Shown: positions 11,847 to 24,551 of the stretch, piece after piece
Numbering within the stretch: position 1 is the stretch's first letter
How the letters are laid out: the number at the start of each line of letters is the position of its first letter
From: Piscicola geometra
Lineage: Eukaryota > Annelida > Clitellata > Hirudinida > Piscicolidae
Reading direction: 5' to 3'
Assembly (NCBI GenBank): GCA_943735955.1
Contig: OX030955.1
Span: 3,550,835 to 3,614,834, forward strand
DNA length: 64,000 nt
Translations under genes and position numbers: made by a program
Notes under the pieces: model-generated
Seen by the model: the letters and a program-made list of their open reading frames with translations, nothing else
Databases searched by the model: none
What the model was told of the DNA's origin: nothing

Positions 11847-14048
11847 CTGAATGGTGGTTTTCGATGAACGAGTCAAATAATTTGAAATAAGTTTGTTGAA
11901 AAAATATTTGAAATAGTTATTCTAGTTTGAAGTGATTTTTCTATTAATCAAGAAAGTTAAGATTCTCTCTATAAATTATTTACAATTTATTATTGCTCTC
12001 TTCCAAAATCTCGTTATGAATAAAATGTGAATAAGAGTTGAACAATCACATAAGAATATTGCAGCATCAAGGAGTGGTGGGTTGGGTGGCTTGGAGGAAA
12101 AGAGAAACGATCGAGTGTTGAGAGCGCTAGATAAGGGTTGATACGTTTGAAGAAAGCGAATACAAATATAAGCACAGTACAAAGGTAAATATAAAAACTT
12201 TGAGTTACTTTGAAGCGCACAAAAACAATTTCATTAGACACATTAATAAACAGTATTACACACATATAGCCATAACCATAGAACACACACTAAAAACTAT
12301 TAGCACATACACACAAGAAAACAACCACCTAGGAAGATTTTAATTGCTACGTGAGCTTATTTGCGAAATTTGAAGTTCTTAGGCGCAAGGCTTGATGCCT
12401 TTTAGTGCCTCTTGCAACGAATACAAATGCATCATAGACCGCATGCCGTGTTGATCTAGGAGGTATTCATGCTAATCTCAAGCTTGCTTAACCCTCGTGA
12501 GTTAGATGTAGGTGGTTGCAAATATGTAGAAACTTCGCTTTTGTAGGCAAGTTCAATGCTAAGTTTTCACATTTATTTATTAGTGTATTTTTAGAACGTA
12601 GTGTAATTTGAAAAAGAAAATGAAAAAGTTTCTGTTTACTTTTGCGACGAATAAAGTTTCAATGATTTTTTCAACGCAGTTGTACGGATATAATAGTTAA
12701 ACACTGAGAAAATATTATTTTGAAAGCTAATAATTTTTCTGATTCCAAAAATAATTTAAAATCTATAATTAAAATGTGTAACACGAAGTGAAGTAGTAAA
12801 ACTGCCATAAAGAAGGCTGTGAGGATATAAATGGACATTAAGAGTACGCTAGCAATTAAATTGGGATAATGCGAATAAATCTTCAAGTATAAATTTCTCA
12901 GAAATTAAAAGTTTTTATATAAAAAGACACAATTATACGGATAAACATAAAAGATAAGCCGATGTGAGAGTAGGCAGACGATGATGATGAGCGGTTTAAA
13001 CGGGAAATAAATCAAGTGGAGATTGATAATAAGAAATAAAGTGAAGCACCCATCAAACATTTTACATCCACACGGGCATAAAGGCCTTTCTAAATTGTCC
13101 TGAACGCAATGCAAAGTATTTGTTGTTTTGTGCTCGCGAACAGCTCACATGTCATGAAATAGCTTCTTTAGTCTTTTTAAAATCCATAGATCGGGTAGAT
13201 TTTCTTTTTTTTATATAGAATTGTAATTTTTTTTTTAAATATCCGCTTATAAAGATTTATATTTCTGAATATTCACAAAAAAATAATGATGCTTGATGGA
13301 TGAACTGATGAAGAAAAAAATATTTTTTTAAAAAAAGGTGGATAAATAGATGAAAGAGTAAAAAAAAGAATGAAAAATAAGAGAGGAAAAAATGAGAAGA
13401 TGAGTAGGAGAACGGATGATGAATGAATGGCAGAGTGTAGTGCTTATAAATGATCATCTGGCTCGATTGATGACATGCAATCAATACAGCCTGTGTTGTG
13501 TTCACTTGTAATCAGCTTCTGGGGCATTAATTCTGACTTTCTCCATTCTACGATTTTAGCGATCTCATCTGCAATTCGGTGGACAGAATGCAGCGAGTAT
13601 TTTATAGCTTAAAGCTAATAATGACTATCGAATCTTTAAAATGCGATATATCTTACATCTGTGTCAAATGTCTTTTATGTGTTTGTTGATGTTTAAAACA
13701 TCCGTCTGAAACGTTTACATTTTTATTATATTCTTTATTATTCACAGCCTGGCAGACGCATACATCTGTCCTTTTTGAAAATGTCTTCTCCTAACCTAAT
13801 CAGTTTAAAATACTTGAAATAGTATATAGTAATCTTTTGATGCGTTGATTAGTATTTCTAATCCAGTCTCACATCATGTCATTCCATTAAAAATTCACAC
13901 TGCAAAACACTGAAGCACCAACAGACGTTTGAATTATTTTAAATTTCTATTCCGCAACATTCTCCATTTTCACTTCTTCGAGACTAAGTTCTTTTAATTA
14001 TTTCTTTATTAACAATCCATTCATGCTAGTGCGAGAAATATAACCCAC
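11847..14048 (-). other. Intron between the short core exon and terminal exon (2,202 bases)
   Basis: Bounded by the donor GTGGGT at 14048 and the acceptor ATTCAG at 11847. It is AT-rich with no repeat or reading frame I can support. It is included so that the reader knows the stretch was examined. Confidence 0.85.
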
Positions 14049-14136
14049 CATGGAGATCCCCAGTTGTGATTGGAAGAGTCCATCAGGGTGCCTACGTAAG
14101 TCTTTCCCCTCCACGTCACATTCACCACTAGGAGGC
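14049..14136 (-). CDS. ZNF608/609-like (sbb): ZNF608/609-like gene, short conserved core exon
   Basis: An 88-base exon. The acceptor is CTTTTCCTTTTCCTACAG directly before 14136 and the donor is CCATG|GTGGGT at 14049/14048. It completes a Gly codon and then reads [19 protein letters not shown] followed by SSNHNWGSP, ending two bases into a codon. The family's core at this place has a valine-rich strand, NVTW, a KTYVGTLLD-like motif and a conserved Trp-x-Pro-Pro-Arg-Phe. Here the last part is W-G-S-P with Cys-Phe supplied by the next exon, so the tail of the motif has drifted. The exon is too short and in the wrong frame to be found by ORF length: the longest open frame across it (13998..14357) is a different frame. 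Both phases match the flanking exons. Confidence 0.92.
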
Positions 14137-17100
14137 CTGTAGGAAAAGGAAAAGATGCATAGATGGATCAATGAATGCATGAAAGCATGTACAATATAGG
14201 CGGATGGAAGCATAGGTGAACAGATTGTTGTTAAATCGACAAAATAATGGAATTGTTTGATGCACAAAAATGATTTGAATATTTTGAAGTGATCACATAA
14301 TAAAATGTAAAAATATAAAAACTTTACTTCTACTTTTACAATGAGGCATAATAACAAGAGTGGCTTTGGTAATTATGAGAGACATTTAAAGAGAAATTAT
14401 GATCGTGATAAACAACCTTAGCACATTACGTCTGCAGCTTAAATCGAATGTAAGAGATTTAATTAAAATCTTTACTTGCTTTTATTTAGAATGTTTAGGA
14501 TAAGTTTTGAATGTACAACAAATTCTTCTCTATCGGCTCATTTAATTTAAAAAAAATATTTTATTTGGAAGAAAATTGTTTTACAAAATTAGAATCTTAA
14601 ACATCAATATTTTCAGATTAACATGTTCGAAAATGTGTGGTGTGAAGATAAGATAATTGGAGCTTTGAGTGAGTGAGAGGCAATTTTGAAGGACAAACGG
14701 AGTGGCTGAAATTTCCGTAAGAGAGTGTTTAAATGGTTAAGGGATTGATATGAGAGACAACAAAGATTCAATAAAACAACACACAGCGTGTTTATGAAGG
14801 CATTCTTATGAATAATTCATTACGCGAGCCGAAAGGCGAATTTATGCTGAGTGCTTCAAAACGGAACTCAATGTAAAGGAGATCAAAAAATTCTGCATAA
14901 GAGAATTTTTTTGAAGATACATTGTGTGAGAAAGCAGCAGTGAAAATGCTTGAGGATCTCACGCAAGCTCAGCGCTGCCTCGTCGTTCGGATAGAGGAAG
15001 GTGATTAATCATGCAGAGTCGCTCTGTGCCTCTCAAAAATATTCCATGAATTATATTGTAGCGAATACATTGTATGGATTATTTCGAAACGAAGACACTT
15101 GATGAAACAAATTTTTATGTAGACTGGAAAGATGTTCTGTTAAATCAGTGTACTGAAGGGGAGAGAATTAAATAGAAAGCCGGAGGAAACATGCGAACTT
15201 GAAAACAATCCTAGAAAACAAGGCTTTGAAGCTCAAGAAACAGAGTGGAATAAGCTGATAATAACACTATTTCCAAAATACCTTGAGCGCATTTTTTACT
15301 TACTGCAACTACAAAAATCCTCCCAGTTTTCGTCCTGATCCTCGAACCACTTACTCACACATCGCCCCTATCACCGTCCCAATCCAATCATCAAGTATCT
15401 TCCTACAGAAAATCTTCTCAAATCCGTGAAAATTTGTACTCGTGTCTGCGTGTGTGCTCTTACAAATGTGCATGTGTGTATGTGTTCTAAACAAGGGTCT
15501 TGAAGCTCACTTGGGCTTAAGCTCTTTGAAAAGCTTACGAAATTTTAAATATTTATACTTATTAAATACACTTTAAAATTTCTATTTGTTTCTCTGATAC
15601 TGATTTTTGTATTTTCAGTTAGAGTATATTAGCTTTGTTTATCATTCTTGTTCTTGTGATTTTAAAACAAAGCACATACATATCCACTAGAACCATCTAT
15701 TTCATTACTGCGGCTAAAACTGTTGTTTGTGCGTATGTGTGTCGTATTAGTAACTTTGCGTGGATTTTTTGTTCGTTTTTATGCTATTTTTTTCCATGAT
15801 TTACCACATGTTTCCGATTTCTTTCATGAAATTTTGAAAGAATGTGAATAAAAATAATAATTGTAATCCTGTTGAACACATTTTGGTAAATAAAAAAAAT
15901 GGCAAAAACAACCAATTAACAGAATTGGAACGAAAGATAGCTTGAAAAGATAAGTAGTACTACAAAGAAAACACAATGGCTGTAAAATCCGGTTCATAGT
16001 GGGTTCATCTAATTTGCTCCACCGTGAAAGAGCTTTCATGATGCATTGTTGAAACTGCATGTAAAAAATACAAAAATTATGTTTTCTGCTAAGTAAATCG
16101 AAAAAATATTTCCACTAGTTTTGAATTGTTTTTAAATAGAAGAATTTATAAATGACATGAGTTTGGATTGTTAAGGAAGCTTGAAATTGTGAGAAATTGA
16201 CCAAATGTCATTTTCTGCTCCAACAAGAATGACTACAGGGTGTGACTTGAAAGAAGCTGCTAGAAGTTCATTCAAAAAAACTTGTAACGAAAACGGTATA
16301 TTTTGAGTAGGATTTTCTTATGAATTTGTTTACTACAAGTAAAAACACAAAATATACACAATTAAATCATTATTTTCTTTTTCTTTCTTTTTTGTATTCT
16401 ATCCATGAAATGCATGTTCCCTTTCATGAGAAGTAGCATCTATAAGTTTTCATCTGACAGAGATGATCTCTTGGCATGTAAGATGTCTTTGACTATTGAA
16501 AATAAGTGTCTGACTGCAGTAATTGGGGAATTAGTTAACTCAAAGAGCCAACATCTGTCAAAGAGTCATTGGATTCAGTCTCCAACCAGATCTTGACCAA
16601 GTTTCGGGTTTTGATTTTGTTTGACCTGGGACTTCCGCTGTTTTTTTCTGTGTTACATCACTTAAAAAGTTGAGTAATTCTCAACCATTTCTTTCTCGAT
16701 TTGCTACATCCACTTTTGCTGATAGTTTTTACCAACTGTTTTCTCACGAACTTTTAGTTGAAATTCCACATCCTCTGACACGGTCAAGCACTTTTTTTAA
16801 TTCTTGCCAAACTTGTGTCGAGAAAGTGTCTGGAGTAGCCGAGACCATTACACAAACATTTGCAGTCTGGCCGCGCCATTAAATAATTCAAGTTCTTGAA
16901 ATGGCATTATGTATCACGGACTCACCAAACTCAAGAGACTCGATTAGACTCAAACAAGTTTTAAAATACACACTAAACAGTGGTTTTTATTATTTAATTA
17001 GAGACTGCTTTAGGCCCAATATCTTTTAATTCAAGATAAAATACAGTATTTGATTTTAAATGAATAAACATAAAATTAGAGTGGATCAACATGTTTATAA

Positions 17101-17634
17101 CAACATCACGTATACAGTGAACTAAATTAACTAACAAAGAAAAAAGAAACCCGAAATTTATGGAGGTTTTATTAAATTAAAAATATTAAAATGACAGAAA
17201 TTTGTTTTTGTCAAATGGATCGACGGAAAATGTTTAAAAATGTTTTTTTAGGATAACATTTACCCCACAGATTAACAGATTAAGATACAAAGCTAAATTA
17301 GAGATAACATTCACTTCATTCATAACGTTATAACATATTAATGTTTGGTGCCCAGCAGAGTAGTTACAGATTTTGAATCTTACGAAAAGCATAAATGGTT
17401 TCTACAAACATAAATGAAATTTATGTTTTCAAAAATCTTAAGCTTATGAAATTCCTTCACAAATATCGTTTTGAAGAATACTCAAGACTTTTCTACATTT
17501 TTTCAAAACAAAAAGTGCAATTTGTTAATTTGAACTCTATACCAGTTTTTTGAAGGTTATCTTTTATTAAAATAATAAACTAATAATATTTGTCACAAAT
17601 TTAGGTCGCGAAATACATAAGAAAAGGGGTAAAC

Positions 17635-17818
17635 GGATAAAAGGTCCTCCGGATAAAAAGTCCTCGGATAAAAAGTCCTCGGATAAAAAGTCCTCCGGAT
17701 AAAAAGTCCTCCGGATAAAAAGTCCTCCGGATAAAAAGTCCTCCGGATAAAAAGTCCTCCGGATAAAAAGCCCTCCGGATAAAAAGTCCTCCGGATAAAA
17801 AGTCCTCCGGATAAAAAT
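17635..17818. repeat. Left-arm array: 12 copies of a 15-16-bp unit
   Basis: The unit is GGATAAAAAGTCCTCC. Counting from the outer end, copies 2 and 3 are 15 bp (one C lost) and copy 9 (17761..17776) reads GGATAAAAAGCCCTCC. Copy 12 fades into GGATAAAAATCTTC. The array creates an apparent open frame of repeated hydrophobic residues on the minus strand, which is an artefact. Confidence 0.95.
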
Positions 17819-17992
17819 CTTCAAAAAATTACTTTTCAAGAAAAAATACGTGATTAATACGTGATCCTTGAAACTTTAAGAATAAAATTTAATACTTTTA
17901 TCTAATGTTTGCTATATTTTTTTCGTTCAATCTCGAAATAGCATTTGAATAAATTTGAATTGGTTGTGTTTGTTTCTTATTTTTAGCTTATG

Positions 17993-19020
17993 TTAGAAAT
18001 ATCAAATAGAAGACATGAAACTTTCAGAGTTTTATGAGAAATGTGGTTAGAGCTCCCAGGAGGAAAAGAATAATCGGGATTAAGAAGTGCTTTTTATATA
18101 ATTTTATTAATTTTAATGAATGTAAATAATTGTTAGAAATATTTTTAATTAACAAATACTGAGGAGAGACTAATTAATTAATAAATATCAAATAGAAGAC
18201 ATGAAACTTTCGGAGTTGTATGTGAAATGTGTTTAGAGCTCCAAGGAAGAAAAGAATAATTGGAAAGTAGAAGTGCTTTTATATAATTTTATTAATTTTA
18301 ATGAATGTAAAAATTTTTTTTAGAAAATTGTTTAATTAACATATACAATTAAGAGACTAATTAATTAAGAAATATCAAATAGAAGACATGAATAATCTGG
18401 AGGAAAAAGTGCTAGGGCTTCAGATTGAGCACTAGTGCAAAGCTTGCAAGCTCCCACTGGAGGAAGAATTGCTTTTTATATATGACTAATTAATTATTTT
18501 AAATATTTTGTAGCAAGTGTAGGAAATATCACATAGAAAAGATAAATAATCTGGAGGAAGAAGTGCTAGGGTGTTAGATTGAGCTCCAGTGCAAAGCTTG
18601 CAAGCACCCACTGGAGGAATAAGTGCATTTTACATAATTTTATTAACTTGTTATATTATTTTATTAACTTGTTATATTATTTTATTATTTTTTACATTGT
18701 TTTATTAAGTTTTTATATAATTTAATTAACTTTTTATATAATTTAATTAACTTTTTATATAATTTAATTAACTTTTATGTCATTTTATTAATTTCAATGA
18801 ATGTAAAATAATGTTTATAAAAAATTATAATTATCAAATACTAAGAAAAGACTAATTAATTATTTTAAATATTTTGTAGCCAACTTAGGAAATATAAAAT
18901 AGAAGACATAATAATCTAGAAGAAGAAGTGCTAGGACCTCAGATTGAGCACCAGTGCAAATCTTGCAAGCACCCACTGGCTACCTAATTCACCAGGCAGA
19001 TGAGCTCTGCAGTTGAGGGA
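17993..19020. repeat. Degenerate tandem module inside the foldback element (about five copies)
   Basis: Copies begin near 17993, 18181, 18367, 18519 and 18881, each with a variant of AATATCAAATAGAAGACATG. Copies 1 and 2 continue with a TTAGAGCTCC-AGGA motif. Copies 3-5 continue with GTGCTAGG, a GATTGAGC-CAGTGCAAA motif and CTTGCAAGC-CCCACTGG. AT-rich spacers of different length separate them. Translated forward, copies 3-5 share a short C-x2-C peptide (IEHQCKSCKHPLA in copy 5) interrupted by stops. I do not recognise its source. Confidence 0.75.
18628..18780. repeat. AT-rich tandem repeats within the foldback interior
   Basis: Two successive short arrays: TTATATTATTTTATTAACTTG-like units, then about three to four copies of a 22-bp unit of the type TTAACTTTTTATATAATTTA. 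They separate copies 4 and 5 of the internal module and explain the longer spacing there. Confidence 0.8.
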
Positions 19021-19105
19021 CATAACGACTCTTCTTAATATGAAATTAATTGAAATAGTTATTTAATTAATTTATTAAAATAGTGAATTTTTATTATTAT
19101 TTTGG

Positions 19106-19200
19106 TTAAATCAGTCATTCAGTCAGTCAGTCAGTCTATAGGACTATAAGCTGGAGTCTTGAACATCATTGGGTGCTTCAGTTTCTGTTTTTGCTACATC
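19106..19200 (-). mobile_element. RTE-like retrotransposon 3'-end scrap with (TGAC)n tail, copy 1
   Basis: On the minus strand the sequence ends in a run of TGAC-type repeats (+ strand CAGTCAGTCAGTCAGTC). The preceding bases resemble the better preserved copy at 19373..19510, including the motif that follows its stop codon. Short TGAC-like tails are typical of RTE-clade elements. The coding part here is not readable. Confidence 0.45.
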
Positions 19201-19372
19201 TAGAATAGACTATTTTAACTCATTTTATTATGGTTAATAATAATTTGAAGCTTTTAGTTTTTATTATATTAATTGATAAAACTATAAAAATAATATTTTT
19301 AGTTGAATAATATATAGTATTTATTTTATTAATTTATAAAAATAATATATTACATTTATAAAATTTTGAATA

Positions 19373-19510
19373 AATCAGTCAGTCAGACTATAGGCTATGT
19401 TCTTAAACACTATTGGGGCACCACAGTAAGACCTCCAACCAGTTTCTTCCAATCCTTTTGATTTTCTGATAGTCTCAAAAAGTCCTTGAGCTCAAACCTT
19501 ATCCACTCCA
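19373..19510 (-). mobile_element. RTE-like retrotransposon 3' end, copy 2: C-terminal coding scrap plus tail
   Basis: The minus strand reads WIRFELKDFLRLSENQKD followed by WKKLVGGLTVVPQ and a stop, then a short 3' tail ending in TGACTGACTGA. A C-terminal W/K-rich peptide followed closely by a TGAC-type tail fits the end of an RTE-type reverse-transcriptase ORF. It is 5'-truncated and no reverse-transcriptase core remains. It lies inside the foldback element. Clade assignment is inferred. Confidence 0.55.
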
Positions 19511-19777
19511 CTATATTGTTCTACTATCTTTCCTTTGTCTGCTTTTTTTTGTCCTCCCTGGTCAGTGCCGTGAAGATAATGACAACACCATCATATATAA
19601 TGTTGTGATGCTGAAGATGCTGTATTGGTAAAGACAATGATTCTGTGGCAATGATTATCATGGTGATGTGGGTGAGGTGAAGGGTGATTAAATTATTTTT
19701 TAAAGTCGGTTGTTTTTTTAAATATTTTCTAAATAAAATTATAACCATGTGTTTTATTTTATTTAATATTCAATACT

Positions 19778-20200
19778 CATCAAGAACCAGCAGAAAACTT
19801 AATGATTAAAGTGAGGAATCAACAACAACCAAGTCTAATTTATTCAAATCCTATTTCCAGATTAAAAGAAAAAAATAGAGCAAACATTAGATTAAAGTTT
19901 TAAATTTTAATCTTTTAGTTTTAAGGATCACGTATTCTTTTTTAAAGATTATTTCATTGAAGACTTTTTATAATCACGATCAAGAACCAGCAAACAATTT
20001 TATAGTTAAAGTGACAAAACAACAACAGCCAAGTCAAATTTATTCAAATGCTATTTCGAGATTGAACGAAAAAAATATAGCAAACATTAGATAAAAGTAT
20101 TAAATTTTATTCTTAAAGTTTCAAAGATCACGTATTAATCACGTATTTTTCCTTGAAAAGAAATTTTTTGAAGATTTTAATCCTGAAGACTTTTAATCCG
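19778..20200. repeat. Direct duplication of the inner right-arm sequence
   Basis: The sequence from CATCAAGAACCAGC at 19778 recurs from 19978 with an offset of 200 bases. Both copies run through a TTATTCAAAT-CTATTTC stretch, an AGCAAACATTAGAT stretch and a GATCACGTATT motif. The outer copy matches the left arm better, and the inner copy is more decayed. Confidence 0.85.
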
Positions 20201-20387
20201 GAAATTTTAATCCGGAGGACTTTTTATCCGGAGGACTTTTTATCCGGAGGGCTTTTTATCCGGAGGACTTTTTATCCGGAGGACTTTTTATCCGGAGGAC
20301 TTTTTATCCGGAGGACTTTTTATCCGGAGGACTTTTTATCCGAGGACTTTTTATCCGAGGACTTTTTATCCGGAGGACTTTTTATCC
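20172..20387. repeat. Right-arm array: inverted copies of the 16-bp unit
   Basis: This is the reverse complement of the left array. From the outer end, copies 2 and 3 are again 15 bp (20357..20371 and 20342..20356) and copy 9 (20246..20261) again has the CCC variant. The inner edge has two extra degenerate units (GGATTAAAATTTCC-like) absent from the left arm. Confidence 0.95.
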
Positions 20388-23300
20388 TAGAACCAAGAAA
20401 AGGTATGATGAATGGGCCTTGTACGCAGCAGGATAAGTAATGATTTAGTATCGTGCACTGACAAAATCAGTCTTTGAATTTATTGCATTTTTTTAACGCT
20501 TAACTTGCTTCAACCAATCATTCAATTACATGAAGTACGTTTAACCAAACGTTTTGAATCAACATCTGAAACTAAGAGTGCAAATAAAAAAAGGTAAAGC
20601 TTTTATTTAACTCGTTAAAGTTATTTTATATTTTTCATTTTTTTAGGAAAGTTCAATAAGATTTTTTCTTCACAAACTATTTGATTTAAATTCAATCTCT
20701 AAATCAAACTAATTTGAAATTTGATAAGAAAGCTAGATAATTTAAATAACGTAATAAAACTTTATGTTTCAAACCCAATAAAGAAGTTTTTATTACATTT
20801 TAAAACATCATAACAAATACTGCGCAGAGCACTTGAGTCTAAGATTCTTTGAGAGCATGCATCGCCTTCAATGTCTTCAACCACAGGTTTCATCTTTTAC
20901 TAATTTTGCATACCCATAAAATGTCAATATATATTCAAAAATATATATTCAAACAAGAGTGTACGTTCCTTTCTCTGAGGAAGGCACTGAAACGACTTTG
21001 ATTTAAAGTCTTAAAATGTCATTTATACCACTTCACACACGCGGCTTCTTCTTAGTGAATGCCAAGAAAACTGTCACTCTTAAATTCACTAGATTTAAGC
21101 AAGAAACCTAAGCAAACATGCTTTAATAACAAAGTCTTAAACTAGCATCGCGCTGTGGCCTTAAATCACTCCACTGCTTTACAATACAAATGATTTATTC
21201 AACTACTTTCTTAGGCAGTAAAGAAAGCATTTCTTAACACTGTGTTTTTAATTCCAAACGCATTTGTAAGAATCAAGGCTACAGTAATCACTGTGCCACC
21301 ATACAGATGTTTCTTTCATATAAACTTTATTGAAGTATGCTTATAATACATGTGTGAAACAAAATTGATAAACAACATAAAAACAGCTCTATAAAACACC
21401 CAACTACAAATAGCTTTTATCTCCGTTTACAAGCCTTGTCAAAAAGGTTTTTCATGCAGTCTCGAATAACAGAAAGAAGCTTTGAAATAGCAATCAAACG
21501 CGCAAAACTCTCATGAATGGAGTGTTGAATCGATGCACTGAATGCAATTGAATCCATACAAAAACCAACGCTTGGCTACACATCTCACAAAAAATGTCAG
21601 CATGAAAGTGCCAGAATTTAGAATTAAATAAAAAAAACATTCTGAAACCGTTTTTTAAAGTGACTCATAAATTATGAAATATTATTCATTGAAGGAGTGA
21701 AAAGAGCGAAGGTTCAAAAAAGTATAAATAAAAAATAATTGTAAATATATGCAAAAAATAACTTAAGAAACGAAAATACAACTAAAAATTATATTCAGAG
21801 AAACAAAAAGCAAACAAGAAGATAAACAGACAGAGGGTCAAATAGACAAACCGATAAATAGACATACAACAACAGACGAAATACAGTGTTTGCACGCACT
21901 TCTCATAATTGATTTGTTAAGAAATCACACATCCACAAGATAGGATTGTGTGTGGTGCTGAGAGCTGTGGAATTAGTGGTAGTTAATGTTATATTATGCA
22001 TCATAGTACTGCCATGCTTTTGTGACAGTAGGAATAGTAGAGTTAGTGTTAGAAACAGTACATGGTGGCACAGAGGCAGTAGAGTACTCAGCACGAGCAG
22101 AAGCAGAGCATGTAGTATTATGAATGATGCTAAAAGACATTTGCACTAACGCACTCTTCCTACGCTTTGATTTTCATATGAACCCGGGGCGCTTTGAGTT
22201 GAATGATTATAGAAGTATGACTAAGTTTTATCAGATTTGAGAAAGGTTCGGTGCGCTTTAGACTAAATAAAGACGGGCCATAACTCTAAATACAAAGCAG
22301 ATGTTGACTGGCAAGCAGGGAGCGAGCAACGAGAGAATCAATATTGAGAAAAAAAATAAAAGTAGGAAATTAAATTACCAAGAAGACTCTAATTCATTCA
22401 TTGGCGCATTATGCAAGCGAATAGGAAAGAAAAGTGTTGAAGTGGTGCCGAGAGATGTGTTGAGACCGTGTGATGGTGTGACCACGGCATTTATGCTTAA
22501 CGAACAGTTAAACCTCAATATTAAATGAATCAGGAATAATTATTTAAAACAAATTATTGAAAAAAATAAAGCAATAAAGAAAAATATGATGAAGTTGTGT
22601 CGAAGAAGAAAAACTCGAGAATGGTGATGCTAAATATAATTGCCCATTAAAGGAGCCTTCCATGCGGGATTGGACATGAAGAGTTAATGTGAGAAGGCAT
22701 TTGAAGGCGAATAAATCGATCGAGGCCAGCAAACACTCATGTGGCATATAGGGTTAGCAAAACCCGTGATATCTTATTTTTCGCAAGACTTTCTAATTAT
22801 ATAGTTATATAGTGTTAGATTTCTGAACATTTTGTCAATTTAGTAATATAGAAAATATTTTTTCCATTCTAAAAAGAATTTATTCAAGGACAAATAGGAG
22901 AAAACATCAATTGTTTTCAAAAGAAAACACCATATGCATACTATAAAAAGCGGCTGGAAAACTTTCACTTTAAAAAAATCTTTTAAACGTGAGCATCGAC
23001 GCAAGGAGAGTTGAAATTCTTGTTCAAGTAATTCAAATATCTACTACTGCTAGAAAAGCAATTTGAAATTTTAAAATACAATTTTTCTTTCTGTCATATC
23101 TTTTACGAAGACTATCTTCCTCGGGGATACAATTTAGAACATTTGATTTAAGAAAAGAGTTTCAATAAATAGTTTATTCGTTTAAAAAGAAAATTCTTAG
23201 AAAGAGTTTGTCAGCGTATAAGTTTCATAAAAAACCTTTTCTCGTGAAATATTTTTTCCAAAGATCGACAATATATCGCAAAGAATCTCATATGATTTAC

Positions 23301-24492
23301 CAAGGTGGATGGAGGACAGAGTGAATGCAAAGAATATTTAGAGTCTCGAATTTCTTCTCATCTGCTTGTTAAGTGTCCGTCTGAAAGTGCTGGTGATTTT
23401 GAGTGCTTTTGTGTGTGTGTTTATGTGTTTGATGTGCCTTTACTGATGGTTCATGTGCCTGTCTGAGCTCATATTAGCGTTTCCTTAGTGTGTTTCCAAG
23501 CTTCACTTTTTATTGTAAAAATTTGCAAAAAAATTTATTATTTTTTTGTGTGCATCAGTTCAAACAGTTTATCAGCGAGTGATTTTGTGTGAGTTTTTAA
23601 GCCTACTGTCTAAGTATCTGAATAGGCTCGAGCTTCCATGCCGGGTTCGTACCAGCGCATTCATTCATTATGCACCAGTGTGGCTGTTTGTACATGCTTG
23701 TAGACCTTTTGTTCTTGAGAAAAATTTGTGGATTTCATTTGTGCATGCAGTATACGTTTGAAAATGCTCCGTAGGTGTTCACGGGTTTCAAGTATTTAGT
23801 CGTTTTGTCTAAAGGCCATTTAACATGAAAATTTATCTTTTAAAAAATTCAAGTGAAAAACAATATGTTTAATTACTTAACCTAAAATGTATATTTGGAA
23901 AGTTAACTATGAGGTTTTTCCAATAATCTTCGAGCTTGGGAACACATCTGAAAGAACAACCTTTACAGCATGTTGGAGTGTTGCTTTGTTAAATAGATTG
24001 ATTAAAAACGTGTGAAGGAGCTGGAATGGTGGTAATGAAGACGAGTAGAGTCACCCGGGTGAATGTATATGGTGCGTTGAAGAGTTTTTGAGAATGGGTT
24101 AAGGTGTTTAGGGTAGTAGAGAAAGTGGGTCTGATGACGAAGATGATTATGCGAATGGCCTGTCACCGAGATGTATGAGTTTAGAACCGGACATTCACAA
24201 AAAATATTTTCGAGAAAAGTAAACCGAAATTTGTGCAAGGAAGTACGAAATCAGGCATTTAAACTTGAAACAATTTTTTTATAGTCGTATGCTGAAGAGG
24301 ATTAGAAAGAGGCATGTGAGAAAGTATCTGATCAACATAAGACAAATCGAAGAGCTCTAAGTGCAAAGATCATTTATACAGCACACACTAAATTGATGCT
24401 TGTACAATCATGCCATTTCACAACGCAAGCGTAGATAACACATACAAATGTCATCCGCCTCACTTCTTTGTGTTTGTGTTTAGGTGTGTGGT

Positions 24493-24494
<2 letters not shown>

Positions 24495-24551
<57 letters not shown>
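24495..24551. repeat. TG microsatellite
   Basis: About 28 TG dinucleotides with one TTTG interruption, inside the large intron. It produces a poly-Cys/Val frame that is not a gene. Confidence 0.97.

Larger units (their letters stand above)
17628..20394. mobile_element. Foldback-type transposable element with tandem-repeat inverted arms
   Basis: Seen: two inverted arms (about 17628..17980 and 20015..20394) share a 16-bp tandem array followed by about 150 bp of near-identical sequence (for example CACGTATTAATCACGTATTT in the right arm and its complement in the left). The ends read GGTAAACGGATAAAAGG and, reverse-complemented from the right, GGTTCTAGGATAAAAAG. The 9-mer AAGAAAAGG flanks both sides directly (17619..17627 and 20395..20403). 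Known: long inverted repeats with internal tandem arrays and 8-9-bp target duplications mark foldback elements such as Drosophila FB and sea urchin TU. Some Mutator-like elements also leave about 9 bp. Inferred: a non-autonomous insertion, since no transposase frame is visible. It lies in the 21-kb intron. Confidence 0.85.

Noticed and set aside
13998..14357. 119-codon minus frame over the short exon
   Set aside because: It is the wrong frame. The conserved core appears only in another frame, bounded by good splice sites.
17567..20440. Two frames over the foldback arrays (minus near 17.6 kb, plus near 20.2 kb)
   Set aside because: They are mirror-image translations of the inverted tandem arrays.
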